Assembly (NCBI GenBank): GCA_963920575.1
Contig: OY986963.1
Location: 782,896 to 846,895 of the forward strand
DNA: 64,000 nt
Direction of reading: 5' to 3'
Origin: Narthecium ossifragum
Taxonomy: Eukaryota > Streptophyta > Magnoliopsida > Dioscoreales > Nartheciaceae
Shown here: positions 1 to 9,052 of the stretch, one piece after another
How positions within the stretch are numbered: position 1 is the stretch's first letter
How the letters are laid out: each line of letters starts with the position of its first letter
Notes under the pieces: model-generated
The model's database searches: none
Seen by the model: the letters and a program-made list of their open reading frames with translations, nothing else
What the model was told of the DNA's origin: nothing
Program-made: the position numbers and the translations under genes

Positions 1-377
1 CATGAGCTCCGGCCGGACTCTAAAATAGTAATATCTATGTGCTTGGTGTATACATAAATTAAGAGTTTGGTAGATTCCTCTATACGTATGTGAGTCACGA
101 GTCACATGCGTAGATGTATCTTTATAATATTGGTCCAAGTTTAGTCAAAGTCTAAGTCATTAAGTCATTTAAGTCATCGGCGTTGCCAGTCTTTTTCCAA
201 GCTAAAATGGTAGACCGTAGTCTTTTCCAAGCTAAAATGCCTACCGGAGAATGACCACGTCTTCCTCTCCTTGGGGTGGACATAGATACTCTAGGCGGCC
301 TTCGAGCACGTGCTGCTCTGGTTCGAAACATGGTTTCTCGATCTTCTCAAGAAACTCGGATAGCTTTGATATCACTC
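1..377 (-). mobile_element. Possible internal region next to an LTR (retroelement remnant)
   Basis: Just left of the LTR at 378-976 the minus strand reads a 12-base stretch (363-374) resembling the initiator-Met tRNA primer-binding site used by many plant LTR retrotransposons, with two differences. The rest would be the start of the internal region of a minus-strand element running off the window. I find no gag motif, and the only open frame (276-482, plus) has no recognisable content. Confidence 0.4.
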
Positions 378-976
378 TGGCGCAGGGTGAGCGTGAAAGC
401 CTCTCGTCGAGATAGACAACCGTCCTCTTTGTGGGAGAGAAAATCAGAAATCGAGAAAACTACTCAAAACTTTTATTCATAAAAAACTGACTGAATTACA
501 AACCCTAAACTCATTTTATAAAATAAGGAAAGACCAACTTACAGATGGACTCAAAATATGAATTAAACTCAAACCCAATCACTAATGAACTAGCCTCGAA
601 ATTAAGAAAGAAGGAAATGGCTAGAAATAGGAAGACCTGCTAAAAATAATAAAGATCGATAACATGTCTAAAAAGGAAAGATTTACACTAAAATGGAATT
701 TTAAGTCATAAAGAAAAGAAATATGGATCTTTGGAGGCCCAGGTCATGGGGAGATGATGAGTCTTGTAGAGCTCGTCGATTCGGTCGAAACGGCTGGTCA
801 TACACCCCGATCGAACACCGTGGCCGGAAGTTATGCCCATCCAACGGTCACGGTCGTACAGAGATCTGAGTCGGACGGAGAGAGTTCGAACACGACCTGA
901 ACGCCTAGGGAGTCTCTATGGATTGGGCTCAACCAGATCTAGATATAGAATTGATCCTGTATCATGTCCTGCATCA
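378..976 (-). mobile_element. LTR of a minus-strand retrotransposon
   Basis: Read on the minus strand, the segment starts TGATGCAGG and ends CCTGCGCCA, so it has TG...CA ends and imperfect 9-base terminal inverted repeats (7 of 9). A primer-binding-like site follows its 3' end after three bases, as expected for a 5' LTR. Length is about 600 bp. The partner LTR is not in the window, and no target duplication could be tested. The boundary was inferred from motifs only. Confidence 0.5.
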
Positions 977-2221
977 TCTTAGGTTTTAATGAACTGATGA
1001 TGAAGGCAAGTTAAGTCAGATATGTGTTTGAAAGCTGTAAGCTTGTAACCCGGAAGGGAATCCCCTTCCATGTTTCTAGCTTGAGACCTGATTTTACTTC
1101 CCCAGCATCAAATCGTGTCCATTTACCATGTATAAGCTGAAAGGGAGATACTTTTCATTTCTAGTTAACACTTATTTTCTGTTTTCAGCGATGGTTCAAA
1201 TTTTCCTAGCTATTTTGGGTCCGTTTGGCAGAAGGGGGCATGCCACCAGCTGCTGTTATTCTTCATGTTTTACATTCGATTTGGTGAGAGAGTCGCCCAC
1301 TACAGGATTTTGCTGTGATGTATATACCTCCGGAGTGCAATCTAATGGCGGATTTCTATGCACCGCAAGCGTGGGAGTTAAGCTCTGTTTTTGGTTTTAC
1401 GAGTAGTTACTGCTGGTAGTTCTCCTGTTCGGGGCGATGAGCGTGAGGGCACTGGGAGCTTGTTCCCACTGTCCAATGGAAGTCGATACGCAGATTTGAT
1501 GGGGTATGGCTAACCCCATTGGTTTTGACTTGTCAAAAATAATAATAGATTTTTTTATATATTTTGCATTTCAAAGACATTCTCTCATACAATTAAGTTC
1601 AACAACTGGAATAATTAACGTGATTGGATTATCTAATGCATGTCTAGCATGCACCTATTGTTTTTATTACATTGTTAACTGCATAACGTAACATAAAAGG
1701 AATCACTGATGCTTATTCTAGCTCAAAAATCAGATGCATAGGTTAGCGGCTATGCAAATCTAACTGCTCCTTAAAAGATAAAGAACATGACAACAATATA
1801 GAGTTCCTACCTTCCATTTGTTTCTTAAACATTTAAACCAGGCCTGCTCTTCCGCNNNNNNNNNNNNNNNNNNNNNNNNNNNNNNNNNNNNNNNNNNNNN
1901 NNNNNNNNNNNNNNNNNNNNNNNNNNNNNNNNNNNNNNNNNNNNNNNNNNNNNNNNNNNNNNNNNNNNNNNNNNNNNNNNNNNNNNNNNNNNNNNNNNNN
2001 NNNNNNNNNNNNNNNNNNNNNNNNNNNNNNNNNNNNNNNNNNNNNNNNNNNNNNNAAAAAAAAAATTCAAACATTCTCCATCTTATTGCAATTAATTATT
2101 TTTCAAACTTTCTCCGTCGTATTGCAAGAACGAACCCATTAGTAGAACACATTCGAAATAGTTGGGCTCTCCATGTTATTATAAGAACAGACCCATGCAT
2201 GCATGGTAAAACATATTTGAA
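977..2221. other. Intergenic, with assembly gap
   Basis: AT-rich sequence with no recognisable gene. Bases 1856-2055 are exactly 200 N, the usual placeholder for a scaffold gap of unknown size. Open frames spanning the N run are artefacts. Short open frames at 1128-1406 and 1506-1691 show no domain or codon signal I can support. Confidence 0.7.
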
Positions 2222-2602
2222 TTAGTTGATAGCTGGAGAAGGGCTTGGTGAAGGACCAGCAATGTATATACTTTTGCAGAAAACCCAGACACCTCTAGCG
2301 TAGAAATCACCGGTACGGTCCGAAAATGCCCCGTCGAAGCACTCGGCGCCCATTGACAGGTATAGAGAGCAGCACTCTGGATCGACTAATTCCCCGCTTT
2401 GCGGGACACACCACGGCGCATGGTCAAGCGGCGCCAGGCAAGCCTTCAACCACTTGTCCACTACTATTGGCTCATAGAGACCCCAGATAGGCACAACAGA
2501 GCGACCCTCCGATAGCATCGCCATGCAACCCACTAGCAGCAGCAGCAGCAATGGCCGCGTCTTCATCGACAACGACCTAGCTTTGGCATGCAACCACTGC
2601 AT
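2222..2602 (-). CDS. Small secreted six-cysteine protein, prolamin-like/ECA1-type
   Basis: Single-exon frame of 126 residues. A hydrophobic signal peptide occupies about residues 13-32; Met13 (start at 2566) gives a more typical signal than Met1, so the start is uncertain. The mature part has six cysteines at 55, 65, 77, 78, 88 and 109, spacing C-x9-C-x11-CC-x9-C-x20-C. The CC pair and order match the prolamin-like (egg-cell-secreted/ECA1) fold, whose members are secreted signals in plant reproduction or seed proteins. The C-terminus is a short Ser-Pro run, SPSPSP. The minus strand carries a TATATATAA-type box near 2693-2705, about 95 bases upstream. A six-copy CAG run encodes part of the leucine stretch. 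Family assignment rests on the cysteine pattern; the biological role is not visible. Confidence 0.6.
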   Translation of the reverse strand: MQWLHAKARSLSMKTRPLLLLLLVGCMAMLSEGRSVVPIWGLYEPIVVDKWLKACLAPLDHAPWCVPQSGELVDPECCSLYLSMGAECFDGAFSDRTGDFYARGVWVFCKSIYIAGPSPSPSPAIN

Positions 2603-3185
2603 GCTGCTACGTGTTGGGTACTTGGGTGGTGCTTTTCGTTTTGAAATCTAATTAAGTGCCCTACTGTGTGTCCCCGTTGTCAGCAAGGTGCAATTATATA
2701 TATACACGATCTTCCCTCTTAATTGGCAGATAATCAATGGCACGATAACTGCTAAGAGGACTTTGAAACGACGGATATTTAAGACCGTTTGTAAATGGAA
2801 GTAACTGTCAATATGCTTGATTGATCTTTCGGTTCTTATTAGTGCATGAATTTAAGTATAGTAGCTATAACAAATAACTTTCGTTCCCAGTATGTTCTCT
2901 TAAATGACCAACTTAATTATACTAATTATCTTTTCCAGGTAGATTAGACTTATCTACTCACACAAGAAAGTACTCTAGATGCACAAAAAGCCATGTCCGA
3001 CCCCTCCAACCCCTCCCCACTAACCCTCCTCGATCACCACCACAATCCGGTGGCGCCTCCGACACCGGCTTCCATATCATCGCCGTCGTCGGCCTCGGCC
3101 ATCGCCCGGGATTACAAATTAGCCGAGTCACAATCCTTTTCGCCTGAATAAAAATGGAGTAAGCTTGTCTTGACAATAAACAATA
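2603..3185. other. Upstream region of the secreted-protein gene with a short GC-rich coding-like frame
   Basis: The first 200 bases are the likely promoter of the minus-strand secreted-protein gene. A plus-strand frame at 2993-3151 (52 codons, rich in Ser/Pro, ending ARDYKLAESQSFSPE) is GC-rich with a coding-like composition, unlike its AT-rich surroundings. It may be a stranded first-exon fragment of another gene, but I cannot name the source. It ends about 35 bases before the Mutator-like element. Confidence 0.3.
3178..3185. repeat. Left target-site duplication AAACAATA
   Basis: The 8 bases AAACAATA here are repeated exactly at 5146-5153, directly outside the two inverted repeats of the element between them. 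This supports a real transposition event. Mutator-like elements normally make 9-bp (8-11) duplications. Confidence 0.7.
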
Positions 3186-4149
3186 GGGGGATATTTACTT
3201 TTGAGTCCTTCAAAACTTTTAAAATTACAAATGCACCCCTACAATCTTTGGCTTCACGTATATACCCCTGAAAACATTGAATAAATATAAAATGTACCCT
3301 TCCATCTATACCGTCTATACATTTAACTTAACCACACTATAAAACTAACATGGACATGCCAAATTACTTAATTGCCCTTAATATGGTGAAAGGTTAAGGA
3401 GGGAAAAGTCAAAGCTCGGCTCTTAGTGGTCTCACGATCACCCTCTCCCTCACCACCGGCGTGGCCACCGGCGTATCTCCTCCCTCTCAACCAACTTCAC
3501 CTTTGATGCCACTGTCGCCGCCTCTCACCAAAGGTCTTTGCTTTATATTCTTTAGTGTTGGAACTCACAAGAGTTTTCAAGCACATACAATACCATATCA
3601 GTTGTCTGACACCATTGTGAGAAACATAACCCAACTAGACTTAAACAGAGTACTCTGTTTTCATCTCAGTTTTAAGCTTGGGAGATGGAAACCGAGATGA
3701 GCTATGACCACACTTGGGAGAGGACTTTCTTGCGTACATAGGATAGCTGCTCAAAAAGGACTAGAAGGGCGAGCAAGCCGAAAAGAAATGGTGCCACCAT
3801 CGCCATGGATTGCCGGAGGACGTTGACGATGATCGCTAACACGCATGTCTCCATGTTTCCCCTCACTCTTCAACTCTCTAGCTGTCCTCTATGCTATGGT
3901 TGCAAGTCTGCAACTCTACTTCAAATCCATATCTAGAAAATGACGAAGTGGAAGAAGAGGTGGTTGGGGCAGTCAGGGCATACTAAAGGATGAAGTTGGG
4001 GCAGTATGAAGGAGAGTTGGATGGAGATAGAGGTGGCGCCGGAGTCGCCAGCGAGCGAGATGAGTGAGAATGGAGTGGTTGTATATCATGAGGATGCTTT
4101 GTTTCAAGAACAGTACTATATATAAGCAACGTGTGTGTGTGTGTAGAAG

Positions 4150-4467
4150 ATGATGATGATGGGCGGCGAGAGTTGGGCTGGGGTGGGATCGTCCTTGGCC
4201 AGCCTGATGTTCCTATGGGCGGTGTTGCGTCAGTACTTCCCCCACCAACTCGACATGTACATGGGCAAGATCAGCAGCAAGCTAATGGACATGGTCTACC
4301 CCTACATCGAGATCAAGTTCTCCGACTACGCCGACGAGCGGATGAAGCGGAGGGAGGCCTACACCGCCATCGAGTCATACCTCGACACCACCTTCACCGA
4401 GTGGGCCAAGCGGCTCAAGGCCGAGATGGACTAGGACCAGGCCAACCTCGTCATTAGCATGGACCAA
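4150..4467 (+). pseudogene. Captured AAA-ATPase N-terminal fragment
   Basis: The frame from ATG at 4150 gives about 95 residues typical of the N-terminal associated domain of plant BCS1-like/ASD-type AAA-ATPases: a hydrophobic anchor (SSLASLMFLWAVLRQYFP), then PYIEIKFSDY and AYTAIESYLDTTFTEWAKRLKAE. A stop (TAG) at about 4432-4434 interrupts it, but the same frame continues past the stop with NLVISMDQH, which still looks like the family, so the stop is a later mutation. Similarity ends near 4467. No Walker A/B region is present, so an ATPase cannot be made. It sits inside the Mutator-like element. Confidence 0.7.
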
Positions 4468-4492
4468 CATCCCTACGCCCGCGGCATCGCCG

Positions 4493-4860
4493 TTGGCCTC
4501 GAGCCCCGCCTCCACGGGGCAAGACCACTGCCAAGCTCCGCCTTCTTCCTCTCTTTTTTTTCTTCTTCTTCTCCTCACTGCGACCTTCTTCCCCTGCTCT
4601 GGTGCCGCCCAGCTAGCCACGCCCACCAAGGCCGTGACCTTCGCCGCCGCCCCCCGGCTCAACTTCCATATACACCAGAAGCTATTGTCGGCCACCGAGA
4701 CGTTGGCATGTGCCGAGGTTTCATAGGAGGGTGTTGTTGCAAGACTCAACTGCCACGCTGACGCCGAATGTGACGGTGGCGCAGGACGGCACCGGGCAAG
4801 TGGCCACCATCAAGGCGGCGGTGGACATGGTGTTGCTGAAGAACGCAGAACCACCGTCAT
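4493..4860 (+). pseudogene. Captured pectinesterase-like fragment
   Basis: The frame at 4493-4726 has a leucine-rich, signal-like stretch (FFLLLLLTATFF). Then, in a different frame at about 4770-4830, the sequence reads NVTVAQDGTGQVATIKAAVD, which matches the start of the pectin methylesterase catalytic domain (V-V-A-x-D-G-S-G-x-x-T-I-x-x-A-V). Frames are broken between the pieces and the rest of the enzyme is absent. It is a captured fragment, not a working cell-wall enzyme. The catalytic-domain start is the firm part; the signal-like part may come from the same gene or elsewhere. Confidence 0.6.
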
Positions 4861-5145
4861 CTCCGTGAGCTCACATGAGGGTGGGTTTAGTTGGTAGGTA
4901 GAAGATGAACATGTGTCTTTATTTTATTAATTTTTAACCCACACCAACGTAAAGGGCAAAAGAGTCTTTCCACGCCACGCCGTTAACGGCGTTAAAGAAT
5001 ATTCGATGTTTATTCGCTGGTAAGTAACTCAGGGGCACAGTTTATATTTATTCAATGTTTTCAGGGGTATATATATAAGGCCAAAGATTGTAGGGGTGTA
5101 TTTGTAATTTAAGAAGTTTTGGAGGATACAAAAGTAAATAACCCT

Positions 5146-5153
5146 AAACAATA
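5146..5153. repeat. Right target-site duplication AAACAATA
   Basis: Exact copy of the 8 bases at 3178-3185, immediately outside the right inverted repeat. Confidence 0.7.
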
Positions 5154-5339
5154 TTACTATTTGGATATGGGCAAGTATTAAATTAGCCTAAGAATACAGA
5201 TAATCTTGCTTTAGCACTACCATATGCTCCCAATGTAACAATGGAAATCGTCTTCTTCGAGAGTACAATTGTTTGCATGATTTCTGATAAGAAAAGTTCA
5301 GATTGGAGGTAACTATATACGTTCATTATTTCCTATTAC

Positions 5340-6494
5340 ACAAAGATGCAATCAACGGAATAGGAATTCGTATTGCAAGGTATAATCAGTGTGATGCCCG
5401 TCTCTGACCTCAGCATAAATTCGACCAAATGAAGGATCATTCGGATATAGGTCCTTGAAGACCTCGAAACCCACCACATGTGTCTGTAGAGTAGTCAGAA
5501 GATTGGCGCGCCGGCTCAGTGCATCATCAACCCGATTCTGCGTGCCCGTCAAGTGCCGAAGAGAAAAAGTGAACTCTTGTAGGTAGGCTATCCACTTCGC
5601 ATGACGCCGGTTGAGCTTATGTTATCCATGGAGGAATTTGAGGGCCTCATGATCAGTGTGTAACACGAACTCACGTTGCACCAAATAATGCCTCCAATGC
5701 TTCAAAGATTGCACAATAGCATAAAATTAATCCAGATCATAAGTGGAGTGGTTTTTGGTGGCACCTGATAATTTCTCATTGAAATATGCTACAAGCTGTA
5801 CTACTTGGTTGAGTACACCGCCGATGCTTACTCCTGAAGCATCACAGTTGACCTCGAAGACCTTCTCGAAATCCGGAAGTGCTAGAACAGGTGCTTCGGA
5901 GATCCTTTGTTTCACCATATGGAAGCTCTCTTCCGCCTCTTCAGTCCACTGGAAATTTCACCCCTTGAGACACTCGGTGATGGGGGATGTTAACGAACTG
6001 AAGTTGTATATGAACCGTCTATAGAAGGAGGCCAACCCATGGAAGCCACGGACATCATGTAAGCTCCGTGGTGAGGGCCAACTTCGGATTGCCTCCACCT
6101 TGGCGGGATTTGCGCTAATGCCACCTGCAGAAACAATGTAACCAAGAAAGCAAATCCGGCTAGTTAGAAAGGTGCACTTCTTACGATTGGCAAACAACTG
6201 TTCTTGTCTCAGCGCCTCGAGGACACCTCTCAGATGCGTCATGTGATCCTTCTCAGATGAACTATAGACCAAGATGTCATAGAAGTAAAGGACGACAAAA
6301 CGGCCCATGAACGGTCTCAGAAGTTGATACATGAACCTCATGAACGTGCTGGGAGTGTTTGACAAGCAGAAAGGCATCACCATCCATTCATATAATCCGT
6401 CCTGAGTCTTGAAAGCTGTTTTCCACTCGTCCCCAGGCCTTATACGTATCTGGTGGTAACATATGGAAAATATGTTGATAATTTCTGACAACAA
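5340..6494 (-). mobile_element. Decayed Ty3/gypsy pol (reverse transcriptase-RNase H)
   Basis: On the minus strand 6494-5958 encodes a gypsy-type reverse transcriptase: [32 protein letters not shown], a catalytic box reading FYDILVYS where YDDILVYS is expected, then [11 protein letters not shown]. It continues with an RNase H region (5918-5727, [16 protein letters not shown]) and further pieces to 5352 (LTGTQNRVDDALSRR). In-frame stops lie near 5726 and 5622, and the active-site change and breaks mean it is dead. No LTRs, integrase or gag are seen, so only the middle of an old element remains. Confidence 0.8.
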
Positions 6495-6658
6495 TTAACG
6501 TTGTCATTATATATGTTACCAATTATGACAATATTTCTGCTTGCCATAAAAGAACAAACATTTATGATAAGTAGTTTATTGCCGTAAAAGACAAGTGTTT
6601 ATGGCAACTGTTGTGTTGCCCTTAATTGTTGCCGCATGAAATGTATTTTCTTGTAGCG
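6486..6658 (-). mobile_element. Terminal fragment of a CACTA (En/Spm) element
   Basis: Read on the minus strand from 6658 the sequence starts CGCTACAAGAAAATACATTT, one base off the common CACTACAAGAAAA terminus of plant CACTA transposons. Short subterminal motifs such as GGCAACA, TTGCCATAAA and GGCAATAAA follow repeatedly, as these elements carry. The other end is not found. It abuts the gypsy fragment, so the inner limit is approximate. Confidence 0.5.
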
Positions 6659-6668
6659 GGTCACCTTT

Positions 6669-7184
6669 CTAATCTTGGTGGGTGTCACTGTGTGTAGCAA
6701 CTAGATCCCTTCTCACTCCGGACGCTGGGGTATCTTGGTATAATGAACAGTATTTACACAGTGCCCAATTAAGGGAACTGAACCATTCATGACAACACAG
6801 AATCCTCATTATCACAGCATATATTCCTTGGTGGTGCACACCGTGACCCACCAAGGAATTAAGGGAGGACTCCTCCTCATCAAAGTACAGGAATACACCT
6901 CTTGCCTGTCTAGCTAAGCTATCAGCACGGCTATTAATAGATTGGTCGGAAAAAAAGAGGAGAAGATAGCCAGGGAGGGAACCACGACCAGGGACCATGA
7001 CACCATGCCCTCTCTAACCTTCTTTAGGTTATGTCGATGCGTGAAGACCGTCCGATCTAAGGCATTCAATCGTTCTTTAAACACGGTTACACGAGCAGAT
7101 CAACCTGTTAGGAAGGTACGCAACTGTTTCTTTTAGACAGTCCAATTGCATTGCTAACATGAAAACAAAGTTACGCTACTATTC
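6669..7184 (-). mobile_element. LINE-like RNase H C-terminal scrap and flank
   Basis: Around 6940-6840 the minus strand reads INSRADSLARQARG, resembling the end of the RNase H domain in plant LINEs (N-x-R-A-D-x-L-A-R-x-A). Nothing upstream supports a full domain. The remainder to 7184 has no recognisable content. Confidence 0.3.
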
Positions 7185-8745
7185 TTTTTTTTTGTTTGAG
7201 AAATTGAGCCGAAGCTATAGCCTTAGAGGCTTACAGGGAACAAAACTCCCTCACCTGGGCTGCGCGAGCAAGCTCGTCAACCCTTACATTCCACTCTCTC
7301 GGTATGTAAACTAAAGAGAAATTAACAAACATTCCCAATTGCCACCAAAGATCCAAAAGTACCATCCGGCAGTCATCATCTATAGGCATGCGCCCGTTAA
7401 TCATATCTACAGCAAATCTAGAGTCGCTTTCTACCAAAATGCTCGTCATGCCTCTCCTTCTAGCCTACTGAACCGCCGCCCGAATGGCGGAGATCTCCGC
7501 CTGGAGAACCGAAGTAGCTGACGATGCAGATGAAAAATCCCAAATCTCCTCAGACCCCTCAAAGCAGACGACTCCAAGGCCCATAGCGCCATCGATGAAG
7601 GAGCCATCCGCCTGTATACGCATCCCATCCCAAGCCTCGCGCTCAATCCTGCGCGCTTTCTGCCCATTGAGGAGGAGAAATTCCCGTACCTACCACTTAA
7701 TGTTTCGGCTCAAGCTTGGGACCTCTTCCCCCATTTGATCATGCACCACACTGCACCTCCTTTTCCAAAGAGACCAAAGGGTGTAGCAAATGCTGGATTG
7801 GATCAACCTAGTGTCTTCAGATTTCTGAGGCTTAAGTAACCAGTCCAAACATCCATCAAGGTTCATAGAGCTAGGATCTAGATGGGATCCCTCCAACACC
7901 GACCTCCAAGTGGCGGACGCCACAGCGCACTCGAAGAAGATGTGATCCAAGGTCTCCTCTGCTAGGCCGCAAGCAGGGCATGCTTTATCTGAGAGAAGCC
8001 TCAGATCCCATAACTTGGCTCTAGAAACCAACTTCCCATGCGCCAGCTTCCAGAGGAAGTGCTGCACGCGAGGGCCAGCAGGGCTCCGCCAGATACTCCA
8101 CCAGCCAGCCGCCGGTTGACGCCGATGATGACCTTGTGCTTCAAGGAAATCATAGCAGGCGCTAGTGGTGGGCTTTCCGGTAGACCCCCACACCCATCGA
8201 GGCCTAGGCGAGAGAGAGGAGTGAGGGGGTTCCAGAGGGATGTCACTCAACTTGGCCTCCAGCTCAGGGTGAAGAAAGGATGAGAGCATATCCTCCCGCC
8301 AGCCGGAGGGATCCAGCAGTTGCCCAGGCTCCAACAAGTCAGCTTGGGCAGCATCAAAGATGTAGGCTGAGGAAGACAGGGGACCGTCCGCAAACCACCA
8401 GTCGTGCAGCACATTTGCATGGCTACCCTCCATCACCGGCCAGCGGAGCCCAAGGCGGAGATGGTTCGATGCCCGGCAGATGGAACCCCAGAAAGGAGTG
8501 GCATTGTAAGGGATTTTATTGGGAAGAACACCAGCACTAACCTTGTACTTCGCCGCAACAAGCTGCTTCCAGATCGAGTCGGAGCTGTCAAGGAGAGTAG
8601 CCGCCCGCCGCATGCGCATCGCCCGCTGCCATTGGGAGAGATCCTTGAGCCCAAGGCCACCTTGGGATTTATGGGAACAAACCTTTTCCTAAGCTACCGT
8701 CGAGAGGCCTCCTCTCTTCCCCTGCCACAGGAACTGCCGGATCAG
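7185..8745 (-). mobile_element. 5'-truncated LINE, copy A
   Basis: Minus-strand non-LTR retrotransposon tail. From 8745 down it reads RQFLWQGKRGGLSTVA (end of reverse transcriptase), GGLGLKDL, then the zinc-binding zf-RVT domain (WWSIWRSPAGPRVQHFLWKL, CPACG...TLDHIFFEC) and a C-terminal RNase H-like domain (VESDSR, VYIPREWNVRVDELAR) to 7231. In-frame stops occur near 8700, 7688 and 7470. The 3' end has a poly(A) tail, seen as T at 7185-7193, preceded by a GGCTCAA-type tail shared with copy C. It is a dead 5'-truncated insertion. No clear target duplication was found. Confidence 0.85.
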
Positions 8746-9052
8746 CGAGTCTCATTATTATGGCTCAACTTGATCCAGTTGGATTTATGCTCTGGCCAAC
8801 TTCATCTCACCCCTTTTTTTTATCTTTGCTTTTTTATCTTTTCTTTTTCTTACTTCATATCACTTGACCCGACTTGATCTAATTTGATAAACTCTCTAAC
8901 TTCATCCAATTAGCCGTCCTATGTTTTGTTCCTTACCGGCGTTGAAGTCTTATAAAGCCACTCGACCACTACTAGGCAGTTAGACTCGCGAGAGTTTCTA
9001 CCAGCTATTTTTTTTATTTTAGAAAACTTTATCCTCACTGATCTCCCTCTTC
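8746..9052. other. T-rich spacer between two LINEs
   Basis: Pyrimidine-rich sequence with runs of T and repeated CTTGATC-like words. I see no gene or element boundary in it. Confidence 0.6.

Larger units (their letters stand above)
3186..5145. mobile_element. Pack-MULE-like element with captured gene fragments
   Basis: About 1.96 kb bounded by long terminal inverted repeats: the left arm (3186 to about 3300) matches the reverse complement of the right arm (about 5030-5145) at roughly 80% by eye, starting GGGGGATATTTAC on the left and AGGGTTATTTAC on the right, and flanked by the 8-bp duplication AAACAATA. Long repeats with an 8-9 bp duplication point to the Mutator superfamily. No transposase is visible. 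The interior is GC-rich and carries pieces of at least two cellular genes: an AAA-ATPase N-terminus with its TATA-like box (near 4117-4125), and a pectinesterase-like piece. That is the organisation of a Pack-MULE. A hAT origin is less likely because hAT terminal repeats are short. Confidence 0.7.

Noticed and set aside
1760..2225. Open frames spanning the 1856-2055 region
   Set aside because: They cross a run of 200 N and so are artefacts of the assembly gap.
8280..8877. Plus-strand open frames over the LINE A region
   Set aside because: They are antisense shadows of the zf-RVT coding sequence on the minus strand.
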